Positions 9,801 to 20,112 of a DNA stretch of 64,000 bases are shown piece by piece; the stretch's first letter is position 1, and each line of letters begins with the position of its first letter. The stretch comes from Marthasterias glacialis. Taxonomy: Eukaryota; Echinodermata; Asteroidea; Forcipulatida; Asteriidae. The position numbers and the translations under genes were made by a program. Below the pieces are notes generated by a model. That model did no database searches, had not been told where the DNA came from, and worked only from the letters and a program-made list of their open reading frames with translations. The stretch spans positions 17,990,559-18,054,558 of the forward strand of contig OU452222.1 of the NCBI GenBank assembly GCA_911728455.2. The letters are read 5' to 3'.

Positions 9801-12800
9801 TCATTATCTTTATACCATTTATGTTTTTCTTCTTACCAATGTTGAGCTAGGGCTTTAGGAAGCCATTGTGTAATTTCGGACCACTGGAGCAAAGGTCGCC
9901 TCGATATTCTACTACTGAGCGTGCACAGACCAAACACACGCTGCCTAATGCTTCGTTTCACCCACACAAAGATAAAAAAAATGTAGGATATATTGGCATT
10001 TTCTCGCTATTGAGAGTTGGTTTTTGTGTAATCCCCGATTACAGATCTTTGTTCTTTTGTTCCAAGAAGAGGATTAAAGACATCTGTAGGCTTCCACCAT
10101 TGTTCATTCATTGTTTTTCAGCTCACAGATCTTTGTTCTTTTGTTCCAAGAAGAGGATTAAAGACATCTGTAGGCTTCCACCATTGTTCATTCATTGTTT
10201 TTCAGCTCAATGGAGGTAAGTCAGAGTGATCCGGCAATCGAGCCATGGTTCCGTGTTTAGTACCACTCCTATGCCGTAGGTAAAGGCCGATGTTTTGCAA
10301 TTCACTCTGCATGAATTTGACATTTTCTCGGTCGAGAAACAAAACAAATGATCCAATAAAGAGAATCTTTGTTCTCTTGGCATTGTCAAGTCAGGGTTTC
10401 TTTGTGCCAACGGTACCCTCAAAGAAAAAAGATTCCAACAGTTCAGCCAAAAGAATCCCGCCTGTTGGACAAGGAAAAAAAAAGTATCTTTTCCTTAGTT
10501 TCCCTGTCTTTTTTTTACATGTAGTTTCCCTGTCTTTTCCTTAGTTTGCCCTGTTTATGAACCCAGAACACTTAAGTGAAAGAATAGGGTTTTTCCCCGG
10601 TGTTCATGTGTTACTGGTTCAGATATCAACAACATTATCTACAGGTTTCCTCAGGCTTCAAAGCTACAGTGACTAAGTCTGCTTTTGAGGCATCCTTTTT
10701 TTCATTACCAGAAATTAATAATATTAATAATAATGTAGAGAAGCACTCCACCATCTAGCTTAGTTTCCCTGTCTTTTCCTTACATGTACATGTACAGTAG
10801 TTTCCCTGTCTTTTCCTTAGTTTCCCTGTCTTTCCCTAAGTTTCCGTCTTTTCCTTAGTTTCCCTGTCTTTTCCTTAGTTTTCCTGTCTTTTCCTTAGTT
10901 TCCCTGCCTTTTCCTTAGTTTCCTTGTCTTTTTTAAAAAGCATGCATGCTTGTGTTAAATGACATGATAAAAGATACCAACAGTTTGCAATTAAACAGCA
11001 CACTGCAGCAACACAAAACAGACTAGATAGGCAATGCCACTGTTTCATTGTTCATGTGCAACGGTAAACATCATGGCAAAAAATGTGTAATAGACCGATT
11101 GTGCGACCCGCGTCTCGGGACCACATCTAGGTATAATATGTAAACACACACGACGTCCTCCATAGGAAAGTGCTGTACGGTACACGATGATTAATGCATT
11201 TAGTTTAATCGATCAAGGCTTCTCTTGCTTGAAATCTGTGAAAAATATTCCAGAGTTTGTACCAGAGACCTTCGAGTGGCTGAATAAAGCCAGTAAGGAC
11301 AGTTCCAGCAAGTCTTGAAAATTGTACAAGTACCGTTATAAATGTGCACGATGTGTACAGTGCACGACGGAACGTTAGGCCAGACGACCGCGATCACCAC
11401 ACACTTTTCAACACAAAAATTTCAAAGTTTTGAAGCTGAAATCATCAAAAGAAATTGCTTTCCAAAACTGTGTGATTCCTTTGCCTATTTGAAATTTCGC
11501 AAGGATAGGTATTAATGCTCACTTTTCCAACGTTGTTTATCCTTTTTTTATAGTGATTTAGGCCAACATTACAAACAAAATAACAGGCAGGTGGCTACAT
11601 AATAGTCGTCCGACGCCGGTAGTGCATGGCTAAAAAAACCTCTTTTTAGTAGAATTTTGTTATGAAACAGAGATGTGATTTAAATTAATGCCACAACATA
11701 CTACTTTAAATAAAGGGGCTGATTAACAAATTTATCACTTAACAAAAGTAAAATCGATTGTTTTCGTACTCACTCTGTGTCACAGCCATTTTACACATAT
11801 TTTTTCACCAGCTGTATGACGTCATACCCGATAGGGGGTCACGTGACCGCATGTAAACATTGTCGCGCAATCGGTCTATTGGAATTGGATGGTACTCATG
11901 ATCATTTTCTGTCCTCCAAATGGATGTTTTGGGGGAATAAATCCTTGCAGCATGAGGCTGGGTTTTTGAACCCCCGTCCGCAGCGACTGTTGTCATTAGA
12001 TTTCAAAAGACGTTTAAACACTCCGCGGATAGCCTGTACGCTGATGCCCTGATTTACACATTGTTTTACGCAGTCAACGCAGGACACCAGCTGCCTGTTT
12101 GCTGTCATTTTGGGCAATTTTGAGCAGAAAATCGTAGCAAATAAATGATAGGTTGTTCATCTGGAAGGTTTCCCTGGGACGCTGGTACGACCGATAATGT
12201 CAACAAATTTCAAAAAAGGAGTACAGCACCTCATTTACTGGGTCTAGTCATAACCCTCCTCTCGTTTTCACGTATTTTGCCATCAGCTGTATGGCGTTAT
12301 ACCCAGTAGGAGGTCATGTGACCGCATGTCAACATTGTCGCGCAATCGGTCTATTGTCAGCTCAGAGACTCTTCATGAAATTACGACAAAATGAGCCAGT
12401 CGTAAAATCATTTTAATGTACTCGCCACAATCGATTTGATAACATTTTTAACTGGTTTGTTGTATTTAGCTAGAGGATTGGAATTAATTTCAGTTCCCAA
12501 AACCAATGAAGTACATTTCCTTTAAAGTGGGCCCTCTTGAGATTGCAAAATCAGCATCTTAAAAATAATCACTATTTCTTGGTGTTCTTCTTCCTTAGGA
12601 ACATCTCTCCAGAGAGCATTCCAAGCCAGCCAAAACGTTCATCATTTTGCACCAATCACATCCTTCTCCACCCGACAACACTTGAGAACCAGAGCAGGAG
12701 TATCGGGCATTACGTTACATCATACCACCAAAGATGACAGCTGCATCTTGGCGTGCAGGGGTTTGAGTCTTGACTTCAGTCACCGGGGCTTCCACAGTGG

Positions 12801-15800
12801 TGGCCATCTCAGAATCAACACCTCCACAAAAATAGAGAAGAAAGACAATGAAGAGAATGAGCTGAGAACATCTCTCGGCAGTGAGGACACGGCCAGGGTT
12901 GACACGAGTGATGGAACTGAGAAACTTGAGGAGGAGGAGGAGGAGGACGATGAGCCGATTGTTGCTAAGTATGACGAGACGGGGAAACCGTTGAGTAACT
13001 GGACACGGATGAAGATGATGATGAAGGCGTATGGCTACGTGCTCATACCTGTGCATTGGCTCATTGCTCCAGTCTGGTTTGGTGCTTTTTACTACACCGT
13101 TAAAATGTAAGTATTAAAACCCTATCATGGTATAACAGTGCAATCTCCTGCCCAACTGGCTCTTGCCACAAAATTCCACAGGAGTCTGTGGAGATGAAGT
13201 CCACAGTACACAAGCCATGGGGTTTCCACATAATACCAGCTGAACAAACAGTAGAAACCAAAGATCATATAGCACCGAAGGCGCAAGATGGGGAACTGGA
13301 GCTCTTTCTATTGTTGGAATGTGAAGTACGGCATGGGCGCCATTTTAGTAAGCAAATGTTTTGTTATAGCATTGTTAGCAATGGTCATTGTCTGCACTGA
13401 TCTATTGTTGTATCAAAAGATTTGCTTACTGAAATGGCGTCCAGTGCATACTTCACAATTCAGCGGGAGTAACACATCTTGCGCCTTCAGCGCTATACGA
13501 TCTTCGGTAGAAACCCATGCACCCAATGCTAGCCTAGAAAGTATGGTACTTTATGGCAGTCTGGGGTAGCTGTGTGTAGGAGGGTTTTCAAACGAAACAA
13601 AACCTAATATAGGGGATAATGTTTGTCTGTTTTATTTTAAACGTTTGACCTTTCAACAGTTTTGGTGAAACATGCTGGTCTTCATGATGGAGTTTCCACT
13701 GTAGAACACTCTCAGATCTTGATGACAATGATTTGCTATTAGATGCTTGGCTTGTTCAGTGTTGAAAAATGTATCCCTATTTGATATGAAATCGTCGTGT
13801 GCCCGGCAAAAGGACGTTTAAGGGAAAGTTCCCGGTAAAAGGACATAAGCAATTTATGTTAAATATTGTGTTTCAAGAATTACGAGCGGCAAAGTTTGGT
13901 AAACATGTTGCCATGCAAAAGTCATACTAGAAAGGTTGAATTCTGCATGGGGAATGGCGAAACATGTCTTCAGGGTAATTCTAGCAAAAAAACTAACAAA
14001 AATGATATATTTTTCATGTCAGGAGCCATTTTGTTGCTTACGTCCTTTTGTTACTGGGACAAACTACTTTACGTTCCCGGCAAGAGGGCGTATGGCCTTA
14101 CGCCCTTTTGCCGGGCACACAAACGAAATATAGACTGGTGGAAAAGCTGACGGACTAGTGACTTGACAAGCCAACTGTTCCTGCTGGCAAGTCACTGCAA
14201 AGTACAGGGCTAGTACCCTGTACCAGTGCTAGTGGCTGGAGGACTTGAGGCCTGTCTCAGACTCAAGACCTGTCTCAAGTCCATTTTTGTTTTGTTTTTT
14301 GGACGGGGTCTCAAGGGAATTGTGACTTGAACACTCTTGGAAAACATGCAACTTTAGCTGCCTTCATGGTGCCCATTTAAACCATCAATAATGAAAAAAA
14401 AAAAATTCTTTCCCAGGGCTTGAACTTTGCTCTTGAAGGGGCACAGCAATTTTTCCTCTGATAAGGGGCACTTCTATGAGGAAAATTTGAATTTATACTA
14501 GAGCTTTACGTAAAGAGCACCAAAGCAAAAGCACAGGGCACCACAGCAACTGCGGTGGGTTAAATCGAGGCCTGCTTTTCTGGTCTACATGTATGTTGCC
14601 ATGGCCTTTGCAATACAACCACAGGCCCTGTGTATTTCAACTCCGCATGTCAGGGTAAATTAGTCTTGTTCAAGTCCATGATGGTGTTTTTTTTTTCTTC
14701 ATCTTCCTGAAACAGGCCTCGATCTTAAGAAAAACAGGGGCAGGCATTTGCTGGCCAAATCAGAGAAATTGTACAAGGGCATGCTGGCCAAGTTGGTAGT
14801 GACAGTGCAGGTTTTCTGAAGGGCATACTGGCCAACTCAACAGGGCATGAGGCCATTGGCCTCGGTGGCCTCGGTTAAGATCAAGGCCTGCTGAAATAGC
14901 GCCCTCTTCTGGATTAACCTTCCAAATACCATTTTGCACAACCGATATAAAGCGCAATCTCGGGCTAGGAATAGCTTGTTTTTTTCGTTGGTTTACATTG
15001 GATTCCTCCAGGGAGATCTTTTACCTCTATGATTGGTTGTTGTCTAGTCCTTGACAAAGTGACTCTCAAGTGACACCTTGACACTAACAGATCTCAAATA
15101 AGTCAGTCGTTTTTTGGGGTTTTTTTAAGTTTGCGCTCGCATTACACAATTGGGATCAATCCCACGTCCTTTAAATATATGCGTTTTGACTTCTTAATGT
15201 GGTAAAAATCTGACAAATTTGGTCACTAGTCTGACAGAAATGGTTGGAAATGGCCAAAATTGCGTAAATGTTCCAGTCCCTAGCCCAACAGAATCAAACG
15301 AAACCTTTAGTTGGCATGGTTGGGTTTAGCAGAGTTGGAGGTGGAATGGTTTATAAAACCATCTCTATCCCAAATCCATCCAGGTGTTTGATGTTTGCAG
15401 TTTTTTTGCCAAAATTTCAGGTTCAATTTTTTTGTTGTACTTATTGACCTGTGTATTTTTTTTTTTAATTCTCAGAAATGTACGATTTTTCAAGTAGAAT
15501 TACGTTATGATTTTACTCAAATCTCATAATTTCCAAAATATCCCTGTTTCCATTATTGTAAATGTCATCAGTGATGCCTTCTGCTTCGTTGTTTTTAGAG
15601 CCTGAGAAATCAAGCCTGAGATTTGGGTCCAAATTACTCCTGCTCCACACGGCCTCACTGCCTTTTTTCATTTTACCTTTTTCTTCTCAGGGGTGTGGAT
15701 ATTGGTCCCTTCCTGTTAAAGATGGGCATCAGCGAACACCATGTCCAGACCCTCAACAACTCCAAGGCGAGCAACGCCCTGATGGCTTATGCTCTTTACA

Positions 15801-15976
15801 AGATCTTCACACCGCTGCGTTACACCGTGACTGTCGGCTCAACGGAGATGACGATACGTTACCTGAGAAGGAAAGGGTACATCAAACACGCCCCGCGCAA
15901 AGAGAAGACGTATCGAGAGTCACTCAAGGAAACGGTTCAAGAAGTCAAGGAGAAGATTAGAAAAGATGAGACGTAA
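3854..15976 (+). CDS. FAM210A: FAM210A orthologue, mitochondrial DUF1279 protein (3 coding exons)
   Basis: Exons are 3854-3941, 12599-13106 and 15691-15976. Donors are GTAAGT at both introns, acceptors are CCTTAG and CTTCTCAG, and phases 1 and 2 join cleanly to give 293 residues (human FAM210A has 272). ATG 3854 follows CAAGC and begins M-A-M-C-R-S-F-S-K-L-R, basic and free of acids, as a mitochondrial presequence should be. Residues 141-150 are almost all Glu/Asp. The DUF1279 domain covers about 160-265: a membrane segment at about 177-197 (V-L-I-P-V-H-W to F-G-A-F-Y-Y), then G-V-D-I-G-P-F-L and the T-P-L-R-Y-T-V-T-V-G motif. The end (about 266-293) is a charged helix rich in K and E, as in FAM210A rather than FAM210B. 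The family is known from mitochondrial inner membrane and translation work; its biochemical reaction is not settled. An AATAAA overlaps the stop codon. Confidence 0.92.
4013..4031. repeat. Poly-G run in FAM210A intron 1
   Basis: An uninterrupted G run of about 18 bases, 70 bp inside intron 1. It could form a G-quadruplex in DNA or in the nascent RNA. Length is probably polymorphic or affected by assembly. Confidence 0.6.
4257..4321. repeat. Short foldback, about 22-bp arms
   Basis: CCTAGAACTATTATGAGG with GTTCGTTC on the left is mirrored by GAACGAACCTCATAGTTC plus TAGG on the right; a 3-base indel separates the arms. The loop contains GGAGACGATAGCGG, which resembles the end of the foldback family at 48587 and 56457. 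Confidence 0.65.
4340..4960. mobile_element. Foldback element with internal small frame (copy 1)
   Basis: Left arm at about 4355-4520 (TACTCCTTTTTTGAAATTTT to CCAAAATGACA) and right arm at about 4790-4955 are inverted copies. Between them lies a segment of about 270 bp that recurs at 11887-12245. On the minus strand the segment encodes a cysteine-rich frame, 4884-4600, in which the stretch from M-T-A-N-R-Q-L-V to H-L-E-D-R-K is conserved with the other copy. I do not recognise this peptide; it may be a transposase scrap. Confidence 0.6.
5044..5335 (+). pseudogene. 3' end of a non-LTR retrotransposon (LINE)
   Basis: The frame 5044-5232 ends in S-F-F-P-R-T-A-S-L-W-N-S-L-P-A and N-L-S-Q-F-K-R-N-V-N-R-L-L-stop. 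This is the usual C-terminus of CR1/Jockey-like LINE reverse transcriptases. It is followed by a short 3' tail (CTCACCTCGAGTGG) and A-rich DNA, as expected for a 5'-truncated insertion. The upstream protein is missing. Confidence 0.75.
5341..7029 (+). other. FAM210A intron 1, no gene recognised
   Basis: AT-rich intron sequence. The only structure seen is a cluster at 6780-6950 with repeated CTCTACACA words, an ACTACAGACAGTC motif, and the 28-bp palindrome listed separately. No coding signal. Confidence 0.5.
6924..6951. repeat. Perfect 28-bp palindrome
   Basis: CTGGTAATCACAGA is followed without spacer by its exact complement TCTGTGATTACCAG, centred on the AGATCT site. No flanking element or gene explains it. 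Confidence 0.85.
7671..8074. mobile_element. CAGGGCTCGAATTT TIR family, copy 1 (inside the LINE)
   Basis: Starts CAGGGCTCGAATTTG and ends AATTCGTGCCCTG, an imperfect inverted pair. The interior matches 47366-47753 in the opposite orientation (for example TTTGAATCTGATCAATATC and AAACAGTTTCCATTTTA). It splits the LINE between the N-L-P motif and the catalytic aspartate box, so it landed later than the LINE. Confidence 0.8.
8430..8575 (-). mobile_element. SINE fragment inserted in the LINE
   Basis: On the minus strand the segment reads GTTGTGGTACCCGCTGCTAA, then GGACTCGGGAAAGTACTG and GTATGGGTAAAAAAACACA. These match the SINE at 48886-49170 but lack its tRNA-like middle part. Confidence 0.65.
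9531..9857. mobile_element. TIR element family A (copy 2), nested
   Basis: About 24-bp inverted ends (AAGCCCCAGCTCTACATTGG, and CCAATGTTGAGCTAGGGCTT at the right). TTAA on the left and TTAG on the right fit a TTAA target. The intact family B copy reads CTTAAGAC at the same site. Confidence 0.82.
10039..10206 (+). repeat. 84-bp tandem duplication
   Basis: Two adjacent, essentially identical 84-bp units starting ACAGATCTTTGTTCTTTTGT and ending TTTTTCAGCT, inside family B. The copy at 16126-16739 has one unit, so the duplication arose here. Confidence 0.85.
10486..10935 (+). repeat. 20-bp minisatellite
   Basis: Unit TTTCCCTGTCTTTTCCTTAG, about a dozen copies in two blocks (10486-10545 and 10758-10935) separated by unrelated sequence, in FAM210A intron 1. 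Point variants and one short unit (TTTCCGTC) are present. Confidence 0.85.
11089..12356. mobile_element. 1.27-kb TIR element with internal small frame (copy 2)
   Basis: Ends AATAGACCGATTGTGCGAC and GTCGCGCAATCGGTCTATT form an inverted pair. Two near-identical blocks of about 60 bp with TCACGTGACCGCATGT-like sequence occur in direct orientation at 11824-11880 and 12299-12356. Between them lies the segment shared with 4577-4900. The minus-strand frame 12117-11902 matches the frame of copy 1 from M-T-A-N-R-Q to H-L-E-D-R-K with few changes; an AAAT insertion breaks the frame upstream. Product unknown. Confidence 0.65.
13261..13504. mobile_element. Foldback element in FAM210A intron 2
   Basis: Outer arms AAGATCATATAGCACCGAAG and CTTCAGCGCTATACGATCTT, and inner arms around GCGCCATTTTAGTAAGCAAA and TTTGCTTACTGAAATGGCG, are inverted. 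No coding capacity. Confidence 0.75.
13797..14120. mobile_element. TIR element, 324 bp, in FAM210A intron 2
   Basis: Ends GTGTGCCCGGCAAAAGGACG and CGCCCTTTTGCCGGGCACAC, with further inverted blocks (TTCCCGGTAAAAGGAC, GTCCTTTTGTTACTGGGA). Both small frames inside are chance. Confidence 0.8.
14413..14574 (+). repeat. GGCCTG-ended dispersed repeat, copy 1
   Basis: About 160 bp, with GAAGGGGCACAGC, GATAAGGGGCACTTCTATGA and a GAGGCCTGCTTTTC end. Member of a family with copies at 24442, 25995, 35793, 48340, 58515 and 59597. Confidence 0.6.
14713..14893. mobile_element. Short TIR repeat ending in CAGGCCT
   Basis: CAGGCCTCGATCTTAAG on the left is inverted as CTTAAC/GATCAAGGCCTGCTG on the right (TTAAGATCAAGGCCTG). 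It contains three GGCATNCTGGCCAA-like words. Possibly a relative of the GGCCTG-ended family. Confidence 0.55.
14894..15690 (+). other. 3' part of FAM210A intron 2
   Basis: No gene or repeat recognised. T-rich runs near 15110 and 15450, and a polypyrimidine tract (TTTTTCATTTTACCTTTTTC) ahead of the acceptor at 15690. Confidence 0.5.
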
Positions 15977-15980
15977 TAAA
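15975..15980 (+). terminator. AATAAA polyadenylation signal overlapping the FAM210A stop
   Basis: The stop TAA is at 15974-15976 and AATAAA begins on its second base. GTGTGTTTTTATTTTGT follows directly, like a downstream GU/U-rich element. If used, the 3' UTR would be about 15-25 nt. No better AATAAA was seen in the next 800 bp. Confidence 0.5.
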
Positions 15981-16125
15981 GTGTGTTTTTATTTTGTACT
16001 TTTTTTTTTGGGTACGGATTTGCAATCTAAACCAGGACTGTTGATCATACTGTGAAATGCAAAAATGATTTAATTCAGTGTAATTTTTTTTTTAATGCAA
16101 ATTGTAGGGTACCACTAAAGAAACT

Positions 16126-16739
16126 GTTAACCAGTCATCCAGTTGGCGCTGGAAGACCTGTTTACATGCAAATTCTTTCCCCTGCCTGGAAACAGAAGCC
16201 GTCTTAAGACACCATTATGTAATTTCGGACCACCGAACCGAAAGTCGCCCAATCATTCAGTAGCGGAGCGTGCGTAGACCACACACACACCATGTAATGC
16301 TTCGATTCAACCACACAAGGACGAAAAAGGTCATGAATATACTCGTAATTTGTGGCCATTGAGAGGCGGTTTTTGTGTAATTCCTAATTATAGACCTTTG
16401 TCCTTTTGTTCCAAGAAGGGGATTATGAGGCATCGAGAGGCTTCCACTATTGTTCATTCATTGTATTTTGGCTCAATGGAGGTATTAAGCCAGAGTGAGC
16501 CGGCAATCGAGCCATGGTTCCCCTACGATGTTTTGCAATTCATGCTGTGTGAATTTGACATTTTCTCGGTCGAGAGACAAAACAATGAGAATCTTTCTTC
16601 TCTTGGCATTGTCAAGTCAGGAATTCTTTTTGCCAGCGGCACCCTCAAAGAAAAAAAGATTCTTTCCAATTTCACCAAAAGAATCCCGCCAGGGGGACGG
16701 GACAACAACAAAAAGAATCCCGGCGGCAACTGGTTAAAC
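16126..16739 (+). mobile_element. TIR element family B (copy 2, full length)
   Basis: Starts GTTAACCAG and ends CGGCAACTGGTTAAAC, an inverted pair, 614 bp. Related pieces are at 9462, 31364 and 53364. Several small frames on both strands overlap each other and do not look conserved. Non-autonomous element. Confidence 0.8.
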
Positions 16740-17282
16740 TTGACATCCTTTCATTAACTTATGATAAATTCCACTTGCTTTTTTATTTTTACAAAATGTG
16801 ATAATAATAACAATAATAATAATAATCAGTTCTTATTAAGCTCTTTATCAACGGGAGTGTGATAATAAACCATATCATTCTCCAAGTAGTCTATATTGCA
16901 CTCTGCGTATGGCGTCACGCTCCGTATTCAAAATATCATTCAAAACTTTGCACATTGCACGAGCTGGTCTTTATAAAAGAAAATACTCAAAAATTTCAAC
17001 CTTTGCGCGTCGCACCTTTGATGCTCATCATGGAAAAGTGCTTATAGTTATTTGGGTCAACACTTTGTCTGTTTCAATGAGGCAGTATGACGTTGGCTGG
17101 AAGATAAATTTTCTATCACTCACGTGCTCGTGAAATATGGTAAAATATATAGCGCATCTAAGTTCCATATCCCACAAGGCCGATATATGGGACTTATCTT
17201 TGAGTGAATACTAATATTACCACACCCGAGGGTGTGTCAAATTGCTCATTCTTTTCATCATTTTTTAAAGGTATGCGGTGCT

Positions 17283-17583
17283 GTGTTCGAATTATAAGAC
17301 CAATTTATGTACATAGCACCTTGTAACGGTTTACAAGGTGCTGTGGTGCAATCTGCAGCCTACCATGCCAGGAAACACCGGGGCGAACCCCTTCACTTTG
17401 CGATAAGTGCACTGGGTTCTTTTACGTGCATTACACAACACACGGGACGAACGGGTTTAGGTCCCATCCAAAGGACGAAGCAATAATGGTTCAGTGTCTT
17501 ACCTAAGGACACAAGTGTCAAGACCGGGACTCGAACCCATACTCTGCTGATCAGAAACACCAGAGCTTGAGTCCAGTGCGCTT
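17283..17583 (-). mobile_element. tRNA-derived SINE, 5' truncated
   Basis: On the minus strand: GGACTCAAGCTCTGG, the B box GGTTCGAGTCC, CTTGTGTCCTTAGGTAAGAC, then a tail through GGGGTTCGCCCCGG to CAAGGTGCTATGTACAT. The first part of the tRNA-like head (A box) is missing. Same family as 31868 and 57215. Confidence 0.75.
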
Positions 17584-17826
17584 GTATTCATGTACTTTAT
17601 ACATTTATGTACTGTGTATATATATTGATGACTAGTCCTTTATTTTAAGAAATACGCTAGCTCCATGTATAGATTGCTCTCCTTATATTATTACACCCCT
17701 TAGATCCAAAGTTGACACGTGAGTCTAAGAAGTGAACTTAACACGTGATTATATAAAATCTGACTGTTCATAATGTTTAAGATTTGTATTTCAGGAACGC
17801 TTGACCGGACATATAAAGCCATAAAA

Positions 17827-19985
17827 ACATGTCTTAAGTTGAATAAAAAGTCATCAGTAGTACCTACTGCATCATTTTGGAGCATAAAGTCACACCTTCA
17901 AAAATGACCCAAAATTGATAAAAATGCTGGACTTACCCCTTGTGATTTTTTCAATTTTCGGCCAATTTTTCAAGTTCTGTTTTATGCTATAAAATGAAGC
18001 AGGCATCCTCCCTAATGCCATTTCTTATCACATAACCTACTACATCTTTCATATTTTTGAAATTATGAAGGTTTTCCCATCAAATTAATGTCATATATTG
18101 TCCGAAAAACATCAATAATTCCCAAACTATACCTAAAAACATGTCTTAAGTTGAATAAAAAGTCATCAGTAGTACCTACTGCATCATTTTGGAGCATAAA
18201 GTCACACCTTCAAAAATGACCCAAAATTGATAAAAATGCTGGACTTACCCCTTGTGATTTTATCAATTTTCGGCCAATTTTTCAAGTTCTGTTTTATGCT
18301 ATAAAATGAAGCAGGCATCCTCACTGATGCCATTACTTATCACATAACCTACTACATCTTTCATATTTTTGAAATTATGAAGGTTTTTCCATCAAATTAG
18401 TGTCATATATTGTCCGAAAAACATCAATAATTCCCCAACTATACCTAAAAACATGTCTTAAGTTGAATAAAAAGTCATCAGTAGTACCTACTGCATCATT
18501 TTGGAGCATAAAGTCACACCTTCAAAAATGACCCAAAATTGATAAAAATGCTGGACTTACCCCTTGTGATTTTATCAATTTTCGGCCAATTTTTCAAGTT
18601 CTGTTTTATGCTATAAAATGAAGCAGGCATCCTCACTGATGCCATTACTTATCACATAACCTACTACATCTTTCATATTTTTGAAATTATGAAGGTTTTT
18701 CCATCAAATTAGTGTCATATATTGTCCGAAAAACATCAATAATTCCCCAACTATACCTAAAAACATGTCTTAAGTTGAATAAAAAGTCATCAGTAGTACC
18801 TACTGCATCATTTTGGAGCATAAAATCACACCTTCAAAAATGACCCAAAATTGATAAAAATGCTGGACTTACCCCCTTGTGATTTTATCAATTTTCGGCC
18901 AATTTTTCAAGTTCTGTTTTATGCTATAAAATGAAGCAGGCATCCTCACTGATGCCATTACTTATCACATAACCTACTACATCTTTCATATTTTTGAAAT
19001 TATGAAGGTTTTTCCGTCAAATTAATGTCACATATTGTCCGAAAAACATCAATAATTCCCAAACTATACCTAAAAACATGTCTTAAGTTGAATAAAAAGA
19101 CTTCAGTAGTACCTACTGCATCATTTTGGAGCATAAAATCACACCTTCAAAAATGACCCAAAATTGATAAAAATGCTGGACTTACCCCTTGTGATTTTTT
19201 CAATTTTCGGCCAATTTTTCAAGTTCTGTTTTATGCTATAAAATGAAGCAGGCATCCTCCCTAATGCCATTTCTTATCACATAACCTACTACATCTTTCA
19301 TATTTTTGAAATTATGAAGGTTTTCCCATCAAATTAATGTCATATATTGTCCGAAAAACATCAATAATTCCCAAACTATACCTAAAAACATGTCTTAAGT
19401 TGAATAAAAAGACTTCAGTAGTACCTACTGCATCATTTTGGAGCATAAAATCACACCTTCAAAAATGACCCAAAATTGATAAAAATGCTGGACTTACCCC
19501 TTGTGATTTTTTCAATTTTCGGCCAATTTTTCAAGTTCTGTTTTATGCTATAAAATGAAGCAGGCATCCTCCCTAATGCCATTTCTTATCACATAACCTA
19601 CTACATCTTTCATATTTTTGAAATTATGAAGGTTTTTCCGTCAAATTAATGTCACATATTGTCCGAAAAACATCAATAATTCCCAAACTATACCTAAAAA
19701 AATGTCTTAAGTTGAATAAAAAGCCATCAGTAGTACCTACTGCATCATTTTGGAGCATAAAGTCACACCTTCAAAAATGACCCAAAATTGATAAAAATGC
19801 TGGACTTACCCCTTGTGATTTTTTCAATTTTCGGACAATTTTTCAAGTTCTATTTTATGCTATAAAATGAAGCAGGCATCCTTACTGATGCCATTTACTA
19901 TTACTCGATGATTCCATATATCTCGTATTTTTGAAATACCAACGATATTACAGAATTAATGTTGTATTTTGAACCCCAAAAATGT
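17827..19985 (+). repeat. 312-bp satellite array, seven units
   Basis: Units begin ACATGTCTTAAGTTG at 17827, 18139, 18451, 18763, 19076 and 19388; the seventh, at 19700, begins AAATGTC. Spacing is 312 bp (one 313 from an extra C). Units 2 and 3 match at every variant position I compared. Unit 7 diverges after about 19885. Marker variants (GTCATCAG or GACTTCAG, CTCCCTAATG or CTCACTGATG, TTTTCCCATC or TTTTTCCGTC) are shuffled between units. No open frame. Confidence 0.95.
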
Positions 19986-20112
19986 CAGTGTACCCCAAAG
20001 GTACGTAGTTAATGTACATGTGTAAATGAATAACAATAAATTGAAAAGGACTCGGAGAATCAACTCGGCTTCTAAATGAAGTGGTTTATTGTTTAGATAT
20101 AAACATGTCAAA

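Larger units (their letters stand above)
9462..10490 (+). mobile_element. TIR element family B (copy 1), carrying a nested element
   Basis: Starts GTTTAACCAGTTGGCGC and follows the order of the full copy at 16126-16739: TTTCCCCTGCCTGGAAACAG, TGTAATTTCGGACCAC, the ATTTGACATTTTCTCGGTCG block and AAAGAATCCCGCC. It is interrupted at 9531-9857 by family A, has an 84-bp internal tandem duplication (10039-10206), and lost its right end. No transposase frame. Confidence 0.8.

Noticed and set aside
10207-10544. Overlapping open frames at 10207-10422 and 10290-10544
   Set aside because: They lie inside family B. Similar frames at 16495-16757 reflect shared repeat DNA, and differences include frameshifts.
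11824-12356. LTR retrotransposon, because of the 60-bp direct repeats
   Set aside because: The repeats are far too short for LTRs, lack a primer-binding site and polyprotein, and lie inside inverted ends.
12715-13056. 113-codon minus-strand frame over FAM210A exon 2
   Set aside because: Antisense to a confirmed exon; its leucine run is the complement of the Glu/Asp codons.
17827-19985. CRISPR-like repeat array
   Set aside because: Units are 312 bp and contiguous with no spacers, in a eukaryotic context.
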